From the NCBI GenBank assembly GCA_021816775.1, contig JAKAXA010000031.1, positions 1 through 40,054 of the forward strand: a stretch of DNA of 40,054 bases, in the 5' to 3' direction. Of the stretch, positions 32,254 to 40,054 are shown one piece after another. Origin of the DNA: Pseudomonadota bacterium (GTDB taxonomy: Bacteria; Pseudomonadota; Gammaproteobacteria; Steroidobacterales; Steroidobacteraceae). A program made the position numbers and the translations under genes. Each line of letters begins with the position of its first letter. The stretch's first letter is position 1. The notes below the pieces were generated by a model. The model saw only the letters and a list, made by a program, of their open reading frames with translations, had not been told where the DNA came from and searched no databases.

Positions 32254-33276
32254 CTAACCTCCGGGGGGTCTTGCAAATGAGCCGATCACGCGCATCAGCA
32301 GTTCGGTGAGCCGGGCGGCATCGGCATCGCTGAAGCGCGCCTCGACCGGCACGAACCACAGCCGCCGGTCGGCCGTATGCGCGCATTTTACGGCATCCTT
32401 CTCCGTCATGAGTACCGGAAGATCGTCCCCGAAATCGAGCTCCGCGGCCGTGAGCGCGTGATGATCGGGAAAGGGATGCTCGCGCACCTCGATGCCGCGC
32501 GCCCGCAGATCCCGGAAGAAGCGCTGCGGGTGCCCGATGCCTGCCACGGCATGCACGGCGCCACCGCGGAACGTCTCGAGCGCACGGCGCTCTGGCGATC
32601 CGAGGGCCACCGCCTCGTGGGCAACGAGGTCCATGCGCAGCACGAGGCGTGGGAAATGCGCGGCCGCCGTGTGCAGCGAGGGGTGCTCGGATTCGCCGTT
32701 GATCACGAGCGCATCGGCGCCGGCGAGGCGCTGCAGAGGCTCGCGCAGCGGCCCTGCCGGAAGCAGCCTGCCGTTGCCGAAGCCGCGCGCGCCGTCGACG
32801 ACCACGATGCTGCAATCGCGTGGCAACGCCAGATGCTGCAGCCCGTCGTCGGCGACGATGACGCGCGCGCCGCGCGCCAGCACGGCGCGGGCCGCCGCCA
32901 CCCGGTCACGCCCGACGGCGGTCACACAGCCGCTGTTGCGTGCGAGGATGAGCGGCTCATCGCCCACCTCGCGCCAGCTGCAGTGCTGATCGAGCAGCCG
33001 CACGCGCGATTCGCTGCGCCCGTAGCCGCGCGAGATCAGCCCGACCGGCACTGCGCGGCGGGTCAGCTGAGCGGCGAGCCACACCGCCAGAGGGGTCTTG
33101 CCGGTGCCGCCGACGGTCAGATTGCCTACCACGATCACGGGCGCGGCCAGCCGGCTCGGCACGCTCGCTCGGGCGCGCCGGGCGGCTACGGCCGCGCCGT
33201 ACAAGCGCTCGAGCGGCCGCAACGCGGCGCACGAGCCCTGCGAGCCGTACCACCGCCGATTGAGCCACGCCTGCAC
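32254..33276 (-). CDS. lpxK: Tetraacyldisaccharide 4'-kinase
   Basis: Phosphorylates the 4' position of the lipid A precursor disaccharide-1-phosphate at the inner membrane. The 340-residue protein has the membrane-associated N-terminal helix (PLERLYGAAVAARRARA), the P-loop GNLTVGGTGKTP (51-62), SRGYGR, GDEPLILAR, VIVADDGLQH and MTEKDAVK, as expected for LpxK. The start is GTG 33276, four bases after the msbA stop. It follows msbA, which flips the same lipid A pathway product. Confidence 0.95.
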   Translation of the reverse strand: MQAWLNRRWYGSQGSCAALRPLERLYGAAVAARRARASVPSRLAAPVIVVGNLTVGGTGKTPLAVWLAAQLTRRAVPVGLISRGYGRSESRVRLLDQHCSWREVGDEPLILARNSGCVTAVGRDRVAAARAVLARGARVIVADDGLQHLALPRDCSIVVVDGARGFGNGRLLPAGPLREPLQRLAGADALVINGESEHPSLHTAAAHFPRLVLRMDLVAHEAVALGSPERRALETFRGGAVHAVAGIGHPQRFFRDLRARGIEVREHPFPDHHALTAAELDFGDDLPVLMTEKDAVKCAHTADRRLWFVPVEARFSDADAARLTELLMRVIGSFARPPGG

Positions 33277-33280
33277 GGGG

Positions 33281-35029
33281 TCAGTCGCTGAACTGCAGCC
33301 GATACAACTGCGCGTACAGTCCCTCGCGCGCGAGCAGCTCGGCGTGCGTGCCGCTCTCGATCACCTCACCGGCATCGAGCACGAGAATGCGGTCGGCCTG
33401 CTCCACGGTGGAGAGCCGGTGGGCGATGACGAACGTCGTGCGGTTGCGCACCAGGTGCGCAAGCGCCGCCTGAATGTGCCGCTCGGCCTCGGTGTCGAGC
33501 GCGGAGGTCGCCTCATCGAGAATCAGAATGGGCGCATCCTTCAGCAGCGCCCGGGCGATGGCGATGCGCTGGCGCTGCCCGCCCGAGAGCAGCACGCCGC
33601 GCTCGCCCACCACAGTGTCGAGGCCCTGCGCCAGGCCGGAGGCGAACTCGAGCACGTGCGCGGCTTCCGCCGCGCGCAGGATCGCCTGCTCGGGCACCTC
33701 GCGGCCGAAGGCGATGTTGTTGCGTATCGTGTCATCGAAAAGCGTGACTTCCTGGCTGACCACCGCGATCTGCTCGCGCAGGACCTGCAGCCCGTACTCG
33801 CGCACGTCGCGTCCGTCGATGAGGATGGCGCCGCTGGCGAGCTCATAGAAGCGCGGCAGCAGGCTCACCAGGGTCGACTTGCCGCTGCCGGAGCGCCCGA
33901 CGATTGCCAGCTGGGTCCCGGCCGGCACCGCGAACGACACCGCGCGCAGCGCGGGGCGCTCGCCCTGCGGGTAGATGAAGGAGACGTCGCGGTACTGCAC
34001 ATCGCCGCGCACCCGCTGCGGCTGGTAATCGCCCGTCTCGGGCTCGGAGGGCTCATCGATGATCTCAAAGAGGCTCTGCGCCGCCGCCACGCCCTGCTGG
34101 ATGGGACCGGACTGGCTCACCACCTCGCGCAACGGCTGGCCGAGCATCGAGAGCGAGGCGAAGAACGCCAGCAGGTCGTCGGCTTTCATCCGCCCGTCGA
34201 CGATGTCGCGGATGCCGAGCCCGAGCACGACTGCCCCGCCGATCGCGCTCACCAGCTGTACGGTCGGATTGGCGAGCCCCGTGGTGAGAATGGCCCGCAT
34301 GTTGGAGAGGCGGTTGCGCTCGTTGACCTGCTCGAACTGCCGCTCGAGGTGCCGCTGCGCGCCGTACACCTTCACCAGCCGCGGCGACTCGAAACTCTCC
34401 TTGGCGAGCCGGGTCACGTCCTCCATCGAGTGCTGGATGCGCCGCCCATAACGGCGAAAGTGCCGGTTGATCACCGACACCAGCCAGGCCACGACCGGCC
34501 CCATGGTGAGGGCGACCAGCGTCAGGCGCGGGTTGAGCCAGACCATCCAGCCGATGAGAAAGACGATGGTGAGCCCGGCGCGCACCAGAATGACGATCGA
34601 GGTGGTCGAGGCCTGCCCGACCTGCTCGCAGTTGTACGTCAGGCGCGAGAGCAGCGCGCCGACCGCCTGGCGGTCATAGTACGCCACGGGCAGATCGAGC
34701 ACCTGCCGATACACATCCCCGCGCAGCTTCTTGACCACCCGGCGCCCGACCGAACCCATGAAGTAGGTCTGAACGAGATTACCGATCCCGCGCACGGCGA
34801 ACAGCACCACCGTGGCGGCCGGCAGCCACACGATCATGTACGGGACGGGATGCACGAGCAGCGCGCCGACCCGCTTGGCGAGATAGACGAGGCCGCTCGA
34901 GCTCCCCGCGTACACCGCCGCGCCGAGGATCCCGAGCGCGAAGGCGCCCTTGTGCGGGCGCAGGTAGCCGAGCAGGCGCCGGTACGTGCGGGCCGCGTCG
35001 CGCTCCCCGTCGCCGCCGGCGCGGCTCAC
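33281..35029 (-). CDS. msbA: Lipid A export ABC transporter MsbA
   Basis: Homodimeric inner-membrane flippase for core lipid A. The 582-residue half-transporter has a six-helix membrane domain (about residues 20-320) and an ATPase domain with Walker A GRSGSGKST (near 376-384), Q-loop VVSQEVTLFDD, signature LSGGQRQRIAIARAL, Walker B ILILDEATSALD and the His switch FVIAHRLST. The length equals E. coli MsbA (582). The start is GTG 35029, overlapping the exbD stop as GTGA. Its place directly upstream of lpxK supports MsbA over a general exporter. Confidence 0.95.
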   Translation of the reverse strand: MSRAGGDGERDAARTYRRLLGYLRPHKGAFALGILGAAVYAGSSSGLVYLAKRVGALLVHPVPYMIVWLPAATVVLFAVRGIGNLVQTYFMGSVGRRVVKKLRGDVYRQVLDLPVAYYDRQAVGALLSRLTYNCEQVGQASTTSIVILVRAGLTIVFLIGWMVWLNPRLTLVALTMGPVVAWLVSVINRHFRRYGRRIQHSMEDVTRLAKESFESPRLVKVYGAQRHLERQFEQVNERNRLSNMRAILTTGLANPTVQLVSAIGGAVVLGLGIRDIVDGRMKADDLLAFFASLSMLGQPLREVVSQSGPIQQGVAAAQSLFEIIDEPSEPETGDYQPQRVRGDVQYRDVSFIYPQGERPALRAVSFAVPAGTQLAIVGRSGSGKSTLVSLLPRFYELASGAILIDGRDVREYGLQVLREQIAVVSQEVTLFDDTIRNNIAFGREVPEQAILRAAEAAHVLEFASGLAQGLDTVVGERGVLLSGGQRQRIAIARALLKDAPILILDEATSALDTEAERHIQAALAHLVRNRTTFVIAHRLSTVEQADRILVLDAGEVIESGTHAELLAREGLYAQLYRLQFSD

Positions 35030-35457
35030 GGGCCGCTCCCGACCCGCGCCTTGATGGTGGCGATGTCGAGCTTGGCGAAACCGAGCTCACCGAGCACGTC
35101 CATCGCCGTCACCACCGATTGCTGCGTGGCACGGGCGTCAGCGCGGATCAACACGGTCGCGTTGCGCGCGGAGGCCGGCTCGGCTGCGAGCGCCGCGCGC
35201 AGCGTGTCGGGACTGTTGTTGAGGAGCTCGCGGCCGTTGACCAGGTAGTCACCGTTTTCGGTGACCGTCACCACCACCGGCCGGGGCCGCTCGCGCGCGG
35301 CCGGCACCGCCTGCGCGCGCGGCAGCACCACGTGCAGGCGCCCCTCCTGCGTGAAGTGGGTCGAGAGCATGAAGAACACCACCAGCAGGAGCACCACATC
35401 GATCAGCGAGACGACGTTGATCTCCGGCTCCTCGTGGCGCCGCGGCTTGAGGTTCAT
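35026..35457 (-). CDS. exbD: ExbD/TolR-family biopolymer transport protein
   Basis: Proton-channel partner of ExbB that energises TonB. The 143-residue protein has one N-terminal membrane helix carrying the essential Asp (INVVSLIDVVLLLVVFFMLSTHF) and a periplasmic domain ending VLGELGFAKLDIATIK. The start is ATG 35457 (MNLKPRRHEEPE), seven bases after the exbB stop; the frame is open upstream but is antisense or out-of-frame to exbB. No tonB gene is in the window. It may serve the TonB receptor of the catabolic cluster among others; a TolR role cannot be excluded by sequence alone. Confidence 0.93.
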   Translation of the reverse strand: MNLKPRRHEEPEINVVSLIDVVLLLVVFFMLSTHFTQEGRLHVVLPRAQAVPAARERPRPVVVTVTENGDYLVNGRELLNNSPDTLRAALAAEPASARNATVLIRADARATQQSVVTAMDVLGELGFAKLDIATIKARVGSGP

Positions 35458-35464
35458 GGGCCGG

Positions 35465-36091
35465 TCAGGCGCCGCTCGCGGCCGGATCCCCGGCCGCCTC
35501 GAGCGCATCGGCCATGCGCAGCGCGTGCTTTTCCATCTCGACGACGATGCCCTCGACCTTGCCGCGCAGGTATCGATAGCAGATGAGCGACGGAATGGCC
35601 ACGCACAGCCCCGCCGCCGTGCACACCAACGCCTCGGCGATGCCGCCGGAGAGCGTCCGCGGACTGCCCATGCCGCCGGCCTGGATGGCGTCGAACGCGC
35701 GGATGATGCCGGTGACGGTGCCGAGCAGGCCCAACAGTGGAGAGACTCCCGCGATGGTGCCGAGCGTGTTGAGGAAACGCTCAAGCTCGTGCACCACGTG
35801 CCGGCCGGCATCCTCCAGACGCTCCATCAGGACATCGTGCGGCTTGTGGCGGTTGGCGAGCCCCGCGGCGAGCAGCCGGCCGAGCGGCGAGTGCTGCTCG
35901 AGCGCGCCGATCACCTTGTCAGTGACCTGCCCGGTTTCAATCAGCTGCCAGACCTTCTGCGGCAGATCGCGCGGCAACACACGCCGGTCCTGCAGGGTCC
36001 AGAGCCGCTCGAGCACGATCGCCGCGGCGACGATCGAGCAGAAGATGATCGGCCACATCAGCGGACCACCGGCCCGCACGATTTCCCACAT
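35465..36091 (-). CDS. exbB: ExbB/TolQ-family proton channel protein
   Basis: Inner-membrane motor subunit of the MotA/TolQ/ExbB family. The 208-residue product from ATG 36091 (MWEIVRAGGPLMWP) has three membrane segments: PIIFCSIVAAAIVLERLW, GVSPLLGLLGTVTGIIRAF and EALVCTAAGLCVAIPSLICY, the last two forming the channel with ExbD. An upstream extension of 38 codons is open but lies in the divergent promoter region. It is the first gene of the operon with exbD-msbA-lpxK-ycaR-kdsB. In pseudomonads comEC is often adjacent, as I recall; it is absent here. Confidence 0.93.
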   Translation of the reverse strand: MWEIVRAGGPLMWPIIFCSIVAAAIVLERLWTLQDRRVLPRDLPQKVWQLIETGQVTDKVIGALEQHSPLGRLLAAGLANRHKPHDVLMERLEDAGRHVVHELERFLNTLGTIAGVSPLLGLLGTVTGIIRAFDAIQAGGMGSPRTLSGGIAEALVCTAAGLCVAIPSLICYRYLRGKVEGIVVEMEKHALRMADALEAAGDPAASGA

Positions 36092-36198
36092 CAAACGACC
36101 CCATTCATTCGCTGAGGCGGCATCATACCGGAGTGCGCCCGGGGCCGATACGCGCCTCCCGGCCGGCGCTGTCGCCGCCGTGGTACATTGACCGCGCT

Positions 36199-36717
36199 GT
36201 GCCACGCCGGTTTCTGAAGAAGATTCTGCCCAAGCCCCACCACATCCAGGGGCACAAGCTGCTGCGCGTGTTCGGCGATCGGCTGATGGACCCGCGCCTG
36301 TGGGCCGTGCACCGGCGCGCGGTCACCGGCGCCTTCGGTGTGGGGCTGGCGATCTGCTTCATCCCGCTGCCGGTGCACACGCTGGTCGCGGGCCTGATCG
36401 CCCTCACCTGGCGGCTGAACGTGCCGGCAATCTACGGCACGATCTTCCTGGTCAATAATCCCCTGACCATGGTGCCGATCTACTACCTCGCCTACCGGGT
36501 CGGGGCGCTGCTGCTCGGCACGCCGCCGCAGCACTTCGCCTTCCACCTGAGCTGGCAGTGGCTGCAGTACGGTCTGGGTCCTCTGTGGCAGCCATTCCTG
36601 CTCGGCTGCCTCGTGTGCTCGCTGGTGGCGGGACTGGCCGGCTGGTGCGTGCTGGAGTTCGTGTGGCGCTGGGAAGTCAGGCGGCGCTACCGGACGCGCC
36701 ACCTCGAGGCGCTGTAG
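36199..36717 (+). CDS. DUF2062 membrane protein
   Basis: A 172-residue inner-membrane protein of unknown function. From GTG 36199 it opens [34 protein letters not shown], the standard DUF2062 opening, then has three or so hydrophobic segments ([64 protein letters not shown]). The frame is open back to 36133, but the family start argues for GTG 36199. Its 3' end overlaps the convergent lolD by 41 bases. It is often found next to lol and exb genes. Confidence 0.9.
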   Translation: MPRRFLKKILPKPHHIQGHKLLRVFGDRLMDPRLWAVHRRAVTGAFGVGLAICFIPLPVHTLVAGLIALTWRLNVPAIYGTIFLVNNPLTMVPIYYLAYRVGALLLGTPPQHFAFHLSWQWLQYGLGPLWQPFLLGCLVCSLVAGLAGWCVLEFVWRWEVRRRYRTRHLEAL

Positions 36718-37420
36718 CGGCCCGCTCGCGCAGCCGCCCCTCCTCCAGCTCATAGACGCGCTCCATCCGTGCCGCGAGGCGCGGGTCGTGCGTCACCACG
36801 ATCAGGCTCGTGCCGCGTTCACGGTTCAGCTCCAGCATCAGCGCGAACACCGCCTCGGCATTGGCACCGTCGAGATTGCCGGTGGGCTCATCGGCCAGCA
36901 CGATTTTCGGCTGCGTCACCAGCGCCCGCGCCACGGCGGCGCGCTGGCGCTCGCCGCCGGAGAGCTGATGCGGCCGGTGCGAGAGGCGAGCGGCGAGCCC
37001 GACCCGCTCGAGCAGCTCGCTCGCGCGCGCGCGCGCCTCGGCGACCTTGGTGCGCCGCACCAGCAGCGGCATGGCCACATTCTCCAGCGCCGAGAACTCC
37101 GGCAGCAGATGGTGAAACTGGTAAACGAAACCCAGCGTGCGGTTGCGCAGCGCGGCGCGCTCGCGCTCGGTGAGCGAGTGGATGTCCCGCCCGTCGATCA
37201 ACACCTGCCCGCGGGTCGGGCGGTCGAGCCCGCCGAGGATCTGCAGCAGCGTGGTCTTGCCGGAGCCGGAGGCGCCGACAATCGCGAGCCGCTCGGCGCG
37301 GCCGACCGCGAGCGCCACCCCCCGCAGCACCTCGAGCGTGGTCGGGCCCTGCACGAAGCTGCGGCCCACCTCGCGCGCCTCGAGCACCGGCTCGCGAGCC
37401 GTTGACGACAGCTCACTCAT
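36677..37420 (-). CDS. lolD: Lipoprotein-releasing ABC ATPase LolD
   Basis: ATPase of the LolCDE complex that releases outer-membrane lipoproteins from the inner membrane to LolA. The 247-residue protein has Walker [11 protein letters not shown]-loop [16 protein letters not shown] (the LolD-typical segment), signature [15 protein letters not shown], Walker [13 protein letters not shown] and the His switch VVTHD. The start ATG overlaps the end of lolE by eight bases. The last 14 codons are antisense to the end of the DUF2062 gene. The order lolC-lolE-lolD differs from the E. coli lolC-lolD-lolE. Confidence 0.95.
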   Translation of the reverse strand: MSELSSTAREPVLEAREVGRSFVQGPTTLEVLRGVALAVGRAERLAIVGASGSGKTTLLQILGGLDRPTRGQVLIDGRDIHSLTERERAALRNRTLGFVYQFHHLLPEFSALENVAMPLLVRRTKVAEARARASELLERVGLAARLSHRPHQLSGGERQRAAVARALVTQPKIVLADEPTGNLDGANAEAVFALMLELNRERGTSLIVVTHDPRLAARMERVYELEEGRLRERAATAPRGGASGSAA

Positions 37421-38669
37421 GGCGCAGCGCCTCGGCCGGGGCGGTGCGCGCGGCGCGCCAGGCCGGATACACCGTCGCGAGCGCGCACAGCAGGAACGCC
37501 ACGCCGCACACGCGCAGCACGTCGAATCCCTCGACGTAGGCGGGAAGCTCGCTCATGTAATACACCTTGGGATTGAGAAACTGGGTGTGCAGCAGCCGCT
37601 CGAGCAGCCCGACGAGGCTCTGCAGGTGATCGGCGATGAGAATCCCCAGGCCCGCGCCGAGCAGCGTGCCGGCGAGCCCGATGAGCAGGCCCTGGATGGC
37701 AAACACCGCCAGCACATTGGCGGGCGAGGCGCCGAGGGTGCGCAGGATCGCGATGTCGGATTGCTTCTCCTTCACGATCATCACCAGGGTCGCCACGATG
37801 TTGAAGGCCGCAACGCCGACGATCATCGAGAGGATGATGAACATCATCGACTTGGTGATCTGAATGTTGCGGAAGAAATTGACCATGTGATCGGTCCAGG
37901 CGCTCACGTAGTAGCCCGAGCCGCCGAGATCGTAGGCGATGCGGCGCACCGTCGTCGGCGCCTGCCACGGATCGGCGAGCTTCATGCGCAGCCCGGTGAC
38001 GCGTCCCGGGGGCAGCGCGAACAGGCGCGCCGCATCGGTGATGTTCACCAGCGCAAGCTGCCGGTCGTACTGATACATGCCCGAGTGAAAGAGTCCGACC
38101 ACGCGGAAGCGGCGCATGCGCGGCATCAGCCCCGCCGGCGTCGCGATGCCCTCCGGGGCGATCAGCACCACCGAGCCGCCCGGGCGCACGTGCAGCGCGC
38201 GGGCCAGATCGACCCCGAGGATCACCTCGTAGCCCCCGGGATGCAGCGCGCCGAGATCGCCTTTCTCGAGGTGGCGCGCCAGCGCGGTCACGTGCTCCTC
38301 CTCGGCCGGCAGCACCCCGCGCACCGCCGCGCCGGCGATGTATTGCCCATGGGTGAGCAGCGCCTGCTGCTGCACGTAGGGCGCGACGGCCTCCACGCCG
38401 GGCTCGGCGCGCACTCGCCGCTGCAGCGCGCGCCACTGCCCGATGCTGCCGCGCAGGCCCATCAGCGTCGCATCGGCGGTGACATCGAGGATGCGGCTGC
38501 GCAGCTCGCGGCCGAAGCCGTTCATCACCGAGAGCACCACGATCAGGGTGGCAACGCCCAGGGCCAGGCCGCACACGGACATCACTGCCACGAACGAGAC
38601 GAACCCGCGCCGGTGCGTCGAGCGCAGGTGCCGCGTGCCGATCAACCACTCGTAGGAGCCGAATATCAT
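37413..38669 (-). CDS. lolE: Lipoprotein-releasing permease subunit, LolE-like
   Basis: Inner-membrane subunit of LolCDE. The 418-residue product from ATG 38669 ([17 protein letters not shown]) has an N-terminal helix ([24 protein letters not shown]), a large periplasmic domain (about residues 50-270) and three C-terminal helices, with the FtsX-type [19 protein letters not shown] coupling segment and a final [13 protein letters not shown]. It starts four bases after the lolC stop. Assignment of E and C between the two paralogs is tentative; the opening of the upstream protein is more LolC-like. Confidence 0.88.
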   Translation of the reverse strand: MIFGSYEWLIGTRHLRSTHRRGFVSFVAVMSVCGLALGVATLIVVLSVMNGFGRELRSRILDVTADATLMGLRGSIGQWRALQRRVRAEPGVEAVAPYVQQQALLTHGQYIAGAAVRGVLPAEEEHVTALARHLEKGDLGALHPGGYEVILGVDLARALHVRPGGSVVLIAPEGIATPAGLMPRMRRFRVVGLFHSGMYQYDRQLALVNITDAARLFALPPGRVTGLRMKLADPWQAPTTVRRIAYDLGGSGYYVSAWTDHMVNFFRNIQITKSMMFIILSMIVGVAAFNIVATLVMIVKEKQSDIAILRTLGASPANVLAVFAIQGLLIGLAGTLLGAGLGILIADHLQSLVGLLERLLHTQFLNPKVYYMSELPAYVEGFDVLRVCGVAFLLCALATVYPAWRAARTAPAEALRHE

Positions 38670-38673
38670 CGCG

Positions 38674-39939
38674 CTACTCGTACCGCAGCGCCTCGGCCGG
38701 CGCGACCCGCGCGGCGCGCACCGCCGGATACACCGTCGCCGCGGCAGTGAGCGCGAGCGCAGCACAGCCGATCACCGCCACGTTGCTCCACTCGACCACC
38801 GAGGGAATGGTGGTGATGTAGTACACGCTGGGGTTGAAGATCTGAAAGCCGAAGGTCCGCTCGAGGAAGCTCGCCACCGTATTGACGTGATAGGCCAGCG
38901 CGAGCCCGAGGCTCACCCCGAGGGCGACGCCGAGCCAGCCGATGGTCAGCCCCTGCGTGAGGAAGATCGCGAGCACCCGCGCGGGTGATGCGCCGAAGGT
39001 GCGCAGGATCGCGATGTCGGTGCGCTTGTCGGTGACGACCATCACCAGCATGGCCACGATGTTGAATGCGGCCACCGCCACGATCAGCAGCAGGATCAGC
39101 GACATCATGGTCTTCTCGATGCGGATCGCGCGGAAGTACGCCGCATTGTCCTGCGTCCAGTCGATCACCTCGAACCCCTTCGGCAGGCGCGCGCGCAGCG
39201 CTGCGGAGATCTCGGGCGCATCGAGCGCATTGCGGTAGCGCACCCGCAGGCCCTGATCGAGCCCGCCGCCGGGCAGCAGCGCGCTCACATCGGCGATGTT
39301 GCCATACACCAGGGTCGCATCGCTGTCGGCGAGCCCCACCGAGAACACGCCCGCGACGGTGAAGCGGTGCAGCTCCGGGGTCGGCAGCCCGCCGGCGCTC
39401 ACCGCGGGGATGAGCAGCGTCAGCTTGTCGCCGGGGGCAAGGCCGAGCTCCTCGGCGATCACCTCCCCGAGGATGACCCGCTCGGCGCCCGGCTGCAGCT
39501 GCGCGAGCGCCCCGGCGGTGCTCACCTTCGCGAGGCGCGTCACCGAGGGCTCCGCCGCCGGATCGATGCCGCGCAGCAGCACCGGCAGCATCTGCGGGGT
39601 GCGCACCGCGAGCGCCTGGGACTGCACGAAGGGAGCGACCCCGACCACCCCGGGGCTCGCGCGCACGCGCTGCTCGATGCGCCGCCAGGTCGCCCCCGAG
39701 GGGGGAGCTGCGCTCTCGGCCGAGCGGCTCGCCACCACGCGCGCGTCGGCATCGAGGGCGAGCAGGCGCTGGCGCAGGTCGCCCTCGAAGCCATTCATCA
39801 CCGAGAGAATGACGATGAGCGCCGCCACCCCGACGCACACCCCCGCGAGCGAGGTCCAGGTGATGAACGAGACGAAGAACTTGTGCGAACGGGCCCGAAC
39901 GTAGCGCCAGCCCACAAAGAGCGACAGCGGGTGATACAT
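38674..39939 (-). CDS. lolC: Lipoprotein-releasing permease subunit, LolC-like
   Basis: Paralog of the next gene and first of lolC-lolE-lolD. The 421-residue product from ATG 39939 opens MYHPLSLFVGWRYVRARSH, close to E. coli LolC, followed by LAGVCVGVAALIVILSVMNGFEGDLRQRLL, the periplasmic domain, and three C-terminal helices with TDIAILRTFGASPARVLAIF and ARVAPAEALRYE. An open extension of 17 codons upstream is basic and unsupported. LolC in E. coli recruits LolA through a periplasmic hook; this role is inferred by family. Confidence 0.9.
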   Translation of the reverse strand: MYHPLSLFVGWRYVRARSHKFFVSFITWTSLAGVCVGVAALIVILSVMNGFEGDLRQRLLALDADARVVASRSAESAAPPSGATWRRIEQRVRASPGVVGVAPFVQSQALAVRTPQMLPVLLRGIDPAAEPSVTRLAKVSTAGALAQLQPGAERVILGEVIAEELGLAPGDKLTLLIPAVSAGGLPTPELHRFTVAGVFSVGLADSDATLVYGNIADVSALLPGGGLDQGLRVRYRNALDAPEISAALRARLPKGFEVIDWTQDNAAYFRAIRIEKTMMSLILLLIVAVAAFNIVAMLVMVVTDKRTDIAILRTFGASPARVLAIFLTQGLTIGWLGVALGVSLGLALAYHVNTVASFLERTFGFQIFNPSVYYITTIPSVVEWSNVAVIGCAALALTAAATVYPAVRAARVAPAEALRYE

Positions 39940-40020
39940 GCGCCGATTTAACCATAGTCGGCCACCCCGCCGCCGCTTGCGGCGCGTCACAGATTTGCGC
40001 TCCGGGGTTGCGCGGCAGCT

Positions 40021-40047
40021 TTGACAGAATGCCCCCGGGTGTATAGT
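40021..40047 (+). promoter_or_regulatory. Promoter reading out of the window
   Basis: TTGACA (40021-40026), a 15-base spacer and TATAGT (40042-40047) on the plus strand. Both hexamers are strong, but the spacing is short of the ideal 17. It would serve a gene divergent from lolC beyond the window edge. Confidence 0.45.
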
Positions 40048-40054
40048 CGTCAGA

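Noticed and set aside
33098-35248. 716-codon plus-strand frame over msbA and lpxK
   Set aside because: His/Arg/Gln-rich antisense shadow; msbA has every ABC motif on the minus strand.
37137-38750. 537-codon plus-strand frame over lolE and lolD
   Set aside because: Antisense shadow without motifs or ribosome site.

Overview
The window looks like chromosomal DNA of a high-GC gammaproteobacterium, perhaps of the Xanthomonadales, Nevskiales or Steroidobacterales type. The placement rests on gene order and protein style, not on a marker-gene match. No rRNA, tRNA, CRISPR array or prophage was seen.

Two housekeeping blocks lie at the ends. The left block (about 0.56-8.4 kb) holds yceD-rpmF-plsX-fabH on the minus strand, maf (+), rluC (-), rne (+) behind a long structured leader, and a low-molecular-weight tyrosine phosphatase gene (-). 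The right block (about 31.3-40 kb) holds exbB-exbD-msbA-lpxK-ycaR-kdsB (-), a DUF2062 membrane protein (+) and lolC-lolE-lolD (-). From memory, this combined order resembles one contiguous block in pseudomonads, where kdsB sits next to the phosphatase gene. Here about 22.9 kb separates the two genes, so the middle of the window reads as accessory DNA placed in a conserved cell-envelope and RNA-processing block.

The first part of the middle (8.6-24.4 kb) looks like a catabolic cluster. A TonB-dependent receptor, an acyl-CoA ligase and a carboxylesterase form a minus-strand operon. A divergent plus-strand run encodes an SDR dehydrogenase, a thiolase, a GPH-type sugar symporter, an SMP-30 lactonase-like protein and a GH2 beta-mannosidase. 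A second, paralogous carboxylesterase and a TetR regulator close it on the minus strand. Together these suggest uptake of an acylated glycoside, de-esterification, glycoside cleavage and activation and thiolysis of the acyl part. A roughly 37-bp sequence block is shared upstream of the receptor gene and the second esterase gene, each about 70 bases before the start codon, which points to common regulation.

The second part (24.4-31.2 kb) is a plasticity zone with less GC-biased codons. It contains a decayed IS605-type TnpB, a 59-residue glycine-zipper protein too short for ordinary gene calling, and a VOC-fold gene split by an IS66-family unit. The unit (26366-29599) is flanked by an exact 8-bp target duplication, CTTTGTAC; removing it and one duplicate restores the VOC frame. 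It also carries an internal second copy of its left end, so about 0.7 kb of passenger DNA (a small lipoprotein gene and a long hairpin) lies between the outer end and the IS66 genes. Its tnpC is frameshifted. A hypothetical gene and a glycine-zipper lipoprotein gene follow.
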